Shown: one piece after another, positions 1-5,300 of the stretch | Layout: the number at the start of each line of letters is the position of its first letter | Position numbering within the stretch: the first letter of the stretch is position 1 | From: an uncultured bacterium | GTDB taxonomy: Bacteria > Bacteroidota > Bacteroidia > Chitinophagales > Chitinophagaceae | Direction of reading: 5' to 3' | Assembly: GCA_903957405.1 (NCBI GenBank) | Contig: CAJBPC010000616.1 | Coordinates: 1 to 9,260 of the forward strand | Length of the DNA stretch: 9,260 nt | Translations under genes and position numbers: made by a program | Notes under the pieces: model-generated | Told to the model about the DNA's origin: nothing | Seen by the model: only the letters and a program-made list of their open reading frames with translations | The model's database searches: none

Positions 1-690
1 CCCGGTCTTGCTATCATTAACCGCATTCATATCACCGGAACGGAGCATCTGGCCGGTCTGCCCAAAAGCAATGTGTTGTTCGTGAGCAATCACCAAACCT
101 ATTTCGCTGATGTCATGACTTTTCTGCATATATTCTGTGCAGTGAAATGGCGGAAACAAAACCGCTTAGGCATACCGTACTACCTGATCAATCCATTTTC
201 CAACGTGTATTTCGTTGCGGCAGAGGAAACGATGAAAGACAATTGGATGACACGGCTTTTTTCACTCGCAGGCGCGCTTACCGTGAAGAGAACATGGAGG
301 GCTGAAGGAAAGGATGTGCAACGCAGCCTTGACCTCAAGGATACCAATAAGATCCATCAAGCCCTTGAGAAGAGTTGGGTTATCACGTTCCCGCAAGGGA
401 CGACAAAGCCTTTCGCCCCCGGCCGAAAAGGCACGGCACATATCATCAGGGAACAGCAGCCACTCGTGGTTCCTGTGGTGATCAATGGATTTTGGCGTGC
501 CTTCAATAAGAAGGGACTTAAGTTCAAGAAAAAAGGTACCCTGCTATCGGTCAGATTCAAGCCACCCATGGAGATCGATTATTCCGATACTCCCGAAAAC
601 ATCCTTGAAAAGGTCATGGATGCGATAGAGCAGAGTCGAAAGTTCATGCTCAAGGGTAAGCACCACCTGATCAGCGTGATCGATAAGTGA
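1..690 (+). CDS. Lysophospholipid acyltransferase (PlsC/LPLAT family), 5' end outside window
   Basis: The reading frame is open from base 1 to the TGA at 688-690 (229 codons), so the true start lies upstream. The GTG at 73 is only an internal Val codon inside the conserved block and is not a credible start. The protein resembles 1-acyl-sn-glycerol-3-phosphate acyltransferases, which transfer a fatty acyl group to lysophosphatidic acid at the inner membrane. Block I is NHQTYFAD (window codons 30-37); His31 would be the catalytic base. Block III is FPQGTTK (130-136) in place of the usual FPEGTRS, and a VVPVVINGF stretch follows as the usual block IV. The His-to-Asp spacing is five residues rather than the classical four, so this is a divergent subfamily and the exact acceptor is uncertain. 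No N-terminal membrane segment can be judged because that part is missing. The gene converges on the thioesterase gene with only 12 bases between the stops. Confidence 0.85.
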   Translation, partial: PGLAIINRIHITGTEHLAGLPKSNVLFVSNHQTYFADVMTFLHIFCAVKWRKQNRLGIPYYLINPFSNVYFVAAEETMKDNWMTRLFSLAGALTVKRTWRAEGKDVQRSLDLKDTNKIHQALEKSWVITFPQGTTKPFAPGRKGTAHIIREQQPLVVPVVINGFWRAFNKKGLKFKKKGTLLSVRFKPPMEIDYSDTPENILEKVMDAIEQSRKFMLKGKHHLISVIDK

Positions 691-702
691 TTTTTCCCGC
701 GA

Positions 703-1227
703 TCAGTCCTGCGTGAAAAGCGCTTTCAGCTCCAAAGCGTCATTCGGTTTCATCTTTCCGCCCAGTATCAGCCGGAGTTGTCGCCTTCTCAGCGCACCTT
801 CGAATAATTTCTGTTCCTCTTCAGAAGTAGGCACCACGGGAGCCACAGCCCTTGGCTTTGTGTTCGGATCCATTGCCACGAATGTGTAATATGCTTCATT
901 GCTTTTATAGCGGTACTGGTGTGTGAGGTCCTCTCCCCATACGTGCAGATGGACCTCCATGCTCGTATGAAAAGCACGGGTGACTTTTGCCTCTATATGC
1001 ACCACATTTCCCAGTTTGATGGGAGACTCGAAGGAGATATTGTCTACCGAGGCGGTGACCACAGGCGCGAAGCAATGTTTACTCGCGGATAGTGCCGCGG
1101 CAATGTCCATCCAGTACATGAGCCTTCCACCCATCAGGTTGCCGAATAGATTGGTGTCGTTGGGCAGCACCAGTTCCGTCATGATGATCCTGCTTTCAGA
1201 TGCATTTCTTGCTTCCATCCTGTCCAT
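703..1227 (-). CDS. Acyl-CoA thioesterase, hotdog fold (YciA/ACOT-like)
   Basis: This 174-residue protein is a single hotdog-domain acyl-CoA thioesterase, which hydrolyses acyl-CoA to free fatty acid and CoA in the cytoplasm. The key sequence is the DTNLFGNLMGGRLMYWMD block (residues 24-41). It gives the expected Asn26 and Asp41 of the active site and the Gly-rich turn before the central helix. It continues into a typical strand region (ASVDNISFESPIKLG, 59-73) and a YTFVAMD strand (114-120). The C-terminal 40 residues are charged and helical, common in this subfamily. The start is the ATG at 1225-1227; an in-frame ATG at residue 4 is nearly as good, and neither has a clear Shine-Dalgarno. The gene is last in the minus-strand run, 37 bases after the epimerase stop, so it is probably co-transcribed. 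The chain-length preference cannot be read from the sequence. Confidence 0.88.
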   Translation of the reverse strand: MDRMEARNASESRIIMTELVLPNDTNLFGNLMGGRLMYWMDIAAALSASKHCFAPVVTASVDNISFESPIKLGNVVHIEAKVTRAFHTSMEVHLHVWGEDLTHQYRYKSNEAYYTFVAMDPNTKPRAVAPVVPTSEEEQKLFEGALRRRQLRLILGGKMKPNDALELKALFTQD

Positions 1228-1264
1228 GTTTGGTCGTGAATTATTTTTCGGTTACGTGTTGCAG

Positions 1265-2389
1265 TTAGATCGTGGCTTTTCCGCAGCGGGCGAGGAAGCC
1301 GGCTTGGATATCCGCAGCCATACCCGGGCTGTCGGGAACTTCCAGGTCGAATCCGCGGTATTCAGCGCCACCTGTCACGGGGTCCTCCAAATGCCCCAGC
1401 AGGCATGTATCGAGGTCGTAGTATACTATGTTTTCATGCGACATGGCAAGGTGTACTTTTGCCGTCAGCCCAAGCCGGCTCTCCAGCATGCCGCCAAGCA
1501 TGCAAGGTATGCCGTATGTTGCCGCGACATCAGCTATGCGTATGGCTTCCAGTATCCCGCCGGACTTCGCAAGTTTGATATTGATATAATCGCATCCGCC
1601 CGATTCAATGATCCGAATGGCGTCAAAATGATTGCACACGCTTTCGTCCGCCATGATCTTTACGGGTGACTGTCGGCGAAGTTCCGGCAGAAGGTTATCG
1701 TAGTGATGGTGGATGGGTTGTTCACAGAATTGTATGTCGTATCCGGCCAGCGCGTTCAAAGTTTCCACTGCCGTTGCAAAATCCCATCCCTGGTTGGCAT
1801 CGATGCGCAGTGCGATGTCGGGACCCACTGCTGCCCGGATCAGTCTGATTCTTTCGACATCTTCTTTGCCGTTTTTCCCCAGTTTGACTTTGATCGTCCT
1901 GACTCCCCGTGCCACGAAGTCAGTGGCCGTTTACGCCATGTTGGCGGGTTCGTCAATGCCGATGGTGAGGTCGGTTACAATGCGTTTGCGCTTGCCGCCC
2001 AGGAACTCATATAAGGGGATGCCATCCCTTTTTGCTGAGAGGTCGTGCATGGCCATGTCAAACGCGCTTTTTATGGTTGTGTTTCTGGCGATGTACGCAT
2101 CCATTTCGTTCATGCGGCCGGCAATATCGTATGCATCCTTGCCTTTGATGAGCCGGGCCAGGTCTTTTCCCACTTCGAAGCAGGTGGATTGGGTCTCACC
2201 CGTGAGCATGGGGAATGCGGAACACTCTCCCATGCCTGTCAGCCCGTCGGAGCTGTGCATTCGGATGAATATGTTTTGTGCGACGGTTGATACTTCCGTT
2301 GCGATCACAAAAGGCTCCATTGGGATGGAAAGCCTGAAGATCTCCGTATGGGTGATGTTTCCTGGCATGATCGGGCGAAGGTAAGCCAT
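1265..2389 (-). pseudogene. Dipeptide epimerase (L-Ala-D/L-Glu epimerase type, enolase superfamily) interrupted by an in-frame TAA
   Basis: Two open segments (2389-1931 and 1930-1265) lie in the same frame and are separated only by a TAA at 1931-1933, codon 153. Read through, they make one 374-codon enolase-superfamily protein of normal length. The N-terminal part is the capping domain (for example the GLTGMGECSAFPMLTGE segment) and the first barrel strand. After the stop come the KVK lysines (167, 169), metal ligands Asp197 (RIDANQGW), Glu223 (CEQP) and Asp248 (MADES), Lys272 (NIKLAKSGG) and a DLD motif (325-327). These positions closely parallel Bacillus subtilis L-Ala-D/L-Glu epimerase, where the DxD binds the dipeptide ammonium group. 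The usual role is conversion of L-Ala-D-Glu from peptidoglycan to L-Ala-L-Glu. Because both catalytic lysines lie after the stop, the short product should be inactive. A GTG at 1915-1913 could restart translation, but it has no evident ribosome binding site. The cause could be a recent nonsense mutation, a sequencing error or recoding. No frameshift is present. Confidence 0.85.
1931..1933 (-). other. Premature in-frame ochre codon in the dipeptide epimerase
   Basis: On the minus strand the codons read ATG-GCG-TAA-ACG-GCC, that is Met-Ala-stop-Thr-Ala, and the same frame then continues into FVARGVRTIKVKLG. One base change would turn TAA into a sense codon; GAA (Glu) is a likely ancestor given the acidic or polar residues usual at this helix position. 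TAA is also the real stop of bglX and of this gene itself, so reassignment of TAA in this organism is unlikely. Confidence 0.9.
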
Positions 2390-2450
2390 TTCAGTGCGAG
2401 AAGTCCCGCCGGATGGATGGATCGATGCATCATGCCGACACCGGAAGGGG

Positions 2451-2927
2451 TCAGATCCGAATCAGTTTTTTCGATCGAAGGATATCAAGCGTGAGTGGAT
2501 CGCCATCCCGGACGTTTTTGAATCCCTTCATGTCGCATAGCATCATCACATGGTCGCCCGCATCCGTCTGCGAGATCACTTCCAGTTCCATCCATGCCAG
2601 GGCTTCGAGGAGCACGACGAAACCTTGCCATTCAGCGGTGAGCTTTCTTTTTGTCAGGGATGCGATCTTGTCTGTATTTCGACCGCTCTTTCTGCCGAGT
2701 AAGGCCAGCAGGCGGTATTGTTCCGCAGACATCAGCTGTAGGACGAATGTCGGTGATGCCTGAACCAGATCAAGGGTGAGGCTTCCCTTGAAAAGGGCGA
2801 CCATGAAACGTTTTGGGTCCATGCTTACAGCGGAGACATACGTGCAGATGTGCATATTCTTGGTTTCACCGCTGCTGCTGCTGACGCTGTAGACGGGCAG
2901 GTCGATCCTGTTCCAGGGCTTTTTCAT
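2451..2927 (-). CDS. Flavin reductase-like protein (FMN-binding split barrel)
   Basis: The 158-residue product looks like a small flavin reductase-domain protein (DIM6/NTAB-like), which binds FMN and uses NAD(P)H or a partner to reduce flavin. Visible hallmarks are the opening PWNRIDLPVYSV, the flavin-binding segment NMHICTYVSAVSMDPKRFMV (residues 24-43), the LLGRKSGRNTDKI helix (76-88) and a GDHVMML motif (125-130) equivalent to the GDH strand of the family. I chose the ATG at 2925-2927. It lies one base after the photolyase stop (TGA-G-ATG) and begins MKKPWN, the expected family N-terminus. An upstream ATG at 2948 would add seven residues that overlap the photolyase coding sequence. The junction implies translational coupling and suggests that the two proteins work in the same process. 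The substrate is unknown; supplying reduced flavin to the photolyase is only an inference. Confidence 0.75.
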   Translation of the reverse strand: MKKPWNRIDLPVYSVSSSSGETKNMHICTYVSAVSMDPKRFMVALFKGSLTLDLVQASPTFVLQLMSAEQYRLLALLGRKSGRNTDKIASLTKRKLTAEWQGFVVLLEALAWMELEVISQTDAGDHVMMLCDMKGFKNVRDGDPLTLDILRSKKLIRI

Positions 2928-2928
2928 C

Positions 2929-4455
2929 TCAAGGGTGGTTTGGTACATCCAGTGATCTCAGGAATTCTGCTGCGATGCGCAGGTGATTCGCCTTCTTTTC
3001 TTCATTCATCTTGTCGAATGTGTTTACCAGCATCCCGAGCCTTGGATTCCTTAAGAAGAAATCACGGTGCACATGCATGAAGCGCCAGAAGAGTGCATCC
3101 CAAGTCTCTGTCCAGCACCTACCTGTTTGCGGAACGACGGATTTCTTCCAGTCGCCCATCTTCATGAGGTAATTGCTGCCGCTGATGTAGGGCTTTGTCA
3201 TCATGAGTCCCCCATCGGCGAATTGCGTCATGCCGTACACATTTGGAACCATCACCCAGTCATAGGCATCGATGTACAATTCCATGAACCACTTGTGTAC
3301 ATCATCCGGATCGAATTCACACAGCAGGAAGAAGTTCCCCATCACCATCAATCTTTCAATATGGTGCGAATAGCCTGTGATCAACAGTTTCCGGATCACC
3401 GAGTCGACCGGAGCGATGCCTGTTTCACCCGTCCAGAAGCGGGCAGGTATTTTTCTGCTAAAGTTCCAGAAGTTTCGTGTGCGTTGACGGCTTCCTTCCC
3501 GTTCGTAGAGGGCCCGGATGAATTCCCTCCAACCCATGATCTGCCGGATGAATCCCTCCAGGGAATTCATGGGTATATCGTACCGCGTTGCATGGTCGAG
3601 TGTGCTTTTGATGACCTCTGAAGGTTCCAGCAGTCCGGTATTGAGCATGGGGGAGAGTATCGAGTGGAACAGGAAATGTTCTTTATCCGCCATGGCGTCC
3701 TCATATTTGCCGAAGCGTTCCAGCCGGTTGTGGAGGAAGTCGTTCAGCAGCATATCAGATGCTTCGAATGTCCATGCCCAGGGGAAGCCTTCTTTGAAAG
3801 GCGGGTTGCTGTTCCCGTAATTTTCCGGGAAATGCCGATCCACGAATTCCGCCGCTTCCCTCGTGTATGCGTCGGGTTTGGCGATGTTGTAAGCTGGGAG
3901 GGGTTCTCCCTTTGGCAACCTGATGCGGTTCTCGCTGTCGAATGTCCATTTCCCGCCGGTGGGGGTGCCGTCCGGCTCCATCAGGATCTGGCGTTGCTTC
4001 CTCTGCCAGGTGTAGAAGTCTGTCTGGAAGTATCGTTTCCTGCCGTTGAAGAACGCATCCGTCTCGATCTTCCGGTTCATGAAATACGGTGACGGATACA
4101 CGAAGATGCGGATGCCTTTCGATCCCGCCGATCTTGCCAGTCTTTTTTCAAGCCAGTCATCCGTCGGTTCGGCGTAATGAACGGATGTGATTCCGAGCCC
4201 GGACATTTCTTCGATGAGGATTCTCAGGTCATGCTCGGGCGCTGTGCAATCAATGTACCTCACGGCATATCCCTTCGAACGCAGATGGTCGGCATAACAC
4301 ATCATCGATGCCCTGTGGTAAACGAGTTTTTGCTTGTGGAAGCGGTACTGGCTGAAGAACAGCCATTCCTCCACAAGCCAGACAGGCCTGGTCCTGTCAA
4401 GTGCCGGGTGGTCTCTGAAGAGCTGATGCGGAAAAACCAGGGAGATGTCATTCAT
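2929..4455 (-). CDS. Cryptochrome/photolyase family protein, FeS-BCP type but lacking the Fe-S cysteines
   Basis: This 508-residue protein belongs to the prokaryotic photolyase-related group that includes Agrobacterium PhrB, a (6-4) photolyase with FAD, a ribolumazine antenna and a [4Fe-4S] cluster. The N-terminal antenna domain opens MNDISLVFPHQLF and has the usual WLVEEWLFFSQYRFHKQKLV segment. The FAD domain holds NSLEGFIRQIMGWREFIR (297-314), SHHIERLMVMGNF (363-375) with the His pair 364/365 matching the PhrB repair histidines, and the FADGGLMMTKPYISG segment (412-426). By my alignment from memory, the four cluster cysteines of PhrB (350, 438, 441, 454) fall on Pro349, Lys437, Val440 and a Glu/Thr near 451. 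The whole protein has only Cys53, 70, 379 and 447. Glu403 of PhrB falls on Met402. It is therefore a cluster-free homologue whose repair or signalling activity is uncertain. It heads the four-gene minus-strand run. Confidence 0.88.
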   Translation of the reverse strand: MNDISLVFPHQLFRDHPALDRTRPVWLVEEWLFFSQYRFHKQKLVYHRASMMCYADHLRSKGYAVRYIDCTAPEHDLRILIEEMSGLGITSVHYAEPTDDWLEKRLARSAGSKGIRIFVYPSPYFMNRKIETDAFFNGRKRYFQTDFYTWQRKQRQILMEPDGTPTGGKWTFDSENRIRLPKGEPLPAYNIAKPDAYTREAAEFVDRHFPENYGNSNPPFKEGFPWAWTFEASDMLLNDFLHNRLERFGKYEDAMADKEHFLFHSILSPMLNTGLLEPSEVIKSTLDHATRYDIPMNSLEGFIRQIMGWREFIRALYEREGSRQRTRNFWNFSRKIPARFWTGETGIAPVDSVIRKLLITGYSHHIERLMVMGNFFLLCEFDPDDVHKWFMELYIDAYDWVMVPNVYGMTQFADGGLMMTKPYISGSNYLMKMGDWKKSVVPQTGRCWTETWDALFWRFMHVHRDFFLRNPRLGMLVNTFDKMNEEKKANHLRIAAEFLRSLDVPNHP

Positions 4456-4509
4456 GCCGTATCGAGAACAAAGTCTGTGCTGAATTGTTTATCGTGTCAA
4501 ACCGAATGC
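4456..4509. promoter_or_regulatory. Divergent promoter region between photolyase run and SDR
   Basis: These 54 bases separate two divergent start codons, so both promoters must lie here or overlap the gene ends. On the minus strand an AGACTTTG sequence matches the Bacteroidota -7 consensus TAnnTTTG at only four of its six fixed bases, with a TTTG about 21 bases upstream. No convincing box is seen for the plus strand. The assignment rests on gene arrangement, not on motifs. Confidence 0.3.
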
Positions 4510-5226
4510 ATGGAAAAGTTAAATGGGAAGAAAGTTCTGATCGTAGGTGCCACCGGAGGCATTGGCTCACAAACCGCTAAACTTCTGGCCGGCAGTGGTG
4601 CGGAATTATATCTATCTGGCAGGAAAGCCGATGAGCTCTCCGCGCTTGCGAATTCTCTGAACGTACCGGCAGAAAGGATCTTCATCACCGACCTGACGGA
4701 TGAGGCATCTGTGAATGCCATGGCAGAGCAGATCAATGTGCAGTCCGGTGCGCCGGACATCCTGATCAATGCATCGGGTATCGGTATCATAAAACCCGTC
4801 GAACAGCTGAGCCTGTCGGAATTCACCGCTACCATCAATGCGAACCTCATCGGATCTTTCATACTGGTGAAGGCATTCCTTCCGGGCATGAAGGTTGCAA
4901 AGAAAGGACTGATCATCAACATACCCGGTGTGCTGGGTAAGGTACCGATGGCAGGTGCCGCCGCCTACAGTGCCAGCAAATACGGACTCGTGGGGATGAT
5001 GCAGAGCATTCGGGAGGAACTGAAGCGGACCGATATTCGCATCACCAATCTCTTCTTGGGTGGGGTTGATTCCCCTTTCTGGGATACGATCGACATGCGG
5101 GTTCAAAAGGATAAGATGATCAGAGCGGAAGAAGCGGCACGAGCGATATGGTTCCTGTGCCAGCAGCCTTCGAGCGGCGTAGTGAGTGAGATGGTCCTTC
5201 AGCCATTCAACCACCAGGCCATATGA
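4510..5226 (+). CDS. Short-chain dehydrogenase/reductase (SDR) with Gly in place of the catalytic Ser
   Basis: The 238-residue protein is a classical-length SDR with a Rossmann fold. The N-terminal cofactor motif is GATGGIG (13-19), followed by the Arg-containing SGRKADEL turn (36-43), which hints at NADP(H). The NASG motif is at 87-90, the structural Asn at 112 (NANLIG) and YSASK at 153-157. The residue 13 positions before the catalytic Tyr, normally Ser in NISS, is Gly140 (NIPGVLGK), with no Ser nearby to replace it. Activity may be altered or the substrate unusual. I chose the ATG at 4510, which gives MEKLNGKKVL directly before the first strand. The frame is open further upstream, but that part is antisense to the photolyase and has no SDR similarity. 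It diverges from the photolyase gene, so shared regulation is possible. The substrate is unknown. Confidence 0.85.
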   Translation: MEKLNGKKVLIVGATGGIGSQTAKLLAGSGAELYLSGRKADELSALANSLNVPAERIFITDLTDEASVNAMAEQINVQSGAPDILINASGIGIIKPVEQLSLSEFTATINANLIGSFILVKAFLPGMKVAKKGLIINIPGVLGKVPMAGAAAYSASKYGLVGMMQSIREELKRTDIRITNLFLGGVDSPFWDTIDMRVQKDKMIRAEEAARAIWFLCQQPSSGVVSEMVLQPFNHQAI

Positions 5227-5227
5227 A

Positions 5228-5293
5228 TGCAGGGTATCCGGGCGTTATCAGGATCTTATGATCGCGATCTTTCTGACGCTCTGATACCCTGCA
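5228..5293 (+). terminator. Long interrupted hairpin between convergent SDR and bglX stops
   Basis: A perfect 11-base inverted repeat (TGCAGGGTATC at 5228-5238 and GATACCCTGCA at 5283-5293) encloses 44 bases. The interior can itself pair: GCG 5242-5244 with CGC 5277-5279, TCAG 5248-5251 with CTGA 5273-5276, and GATC 5252-5255 with GATC 5266-5269. The structure fills almost the whole 74-base gap between the two stop codons and is followed on the plus strand by a T-rich stretch (5297-5307). This fits a terminator for the SDR transcript. The T tract is missing on the other side, so termination of bglX here is less certain. Confidence 0.6.
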
Positions 5294-5300
5294 AATCCTT

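Noticed and set aside
677..705. TGATCG/CGATCA inverted repeat between the convergent acyltransferase and thioesterase stops
   Set aside because: The arms are only six bases with a 17-base loop and overlap coding ends on both sides; too weak to call a terminator.
980..1669. Plus-strand open frame of 229 codons
   Set aside because: It lies antisense to the thioesterase and epimerase, has no recognisable family features, and its length follows from the codon bias of the real minus-strand genes.
1900..1940. Frameshift as the cause of the split epimerase
   Set aside because: The two segments are in the same frame (start coordinates 2389 and 1915 differ by a multiple of three) and only a stop codon separates them.
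1713..2384. Plus-strand open frame of 223 codons across the broken epimerase
   Set aside because: It is antisense to clear enolase-superfamily sequence on the minus strand. Its Ser/Met-rich product looks like a translated shadow.
2411..2422. Three tandem GGAT units
   Set aside because: Too short to call a repeat array, and it lies in a 61-base gap with no other structure.
4177..4509. N-terminal extension of the SDR by 111 codons
   Set aside because: The extension is antisense to the start of the photolyase gene and has no SDR-like content; the Rossmann motif begins right after the ATG at 4510.
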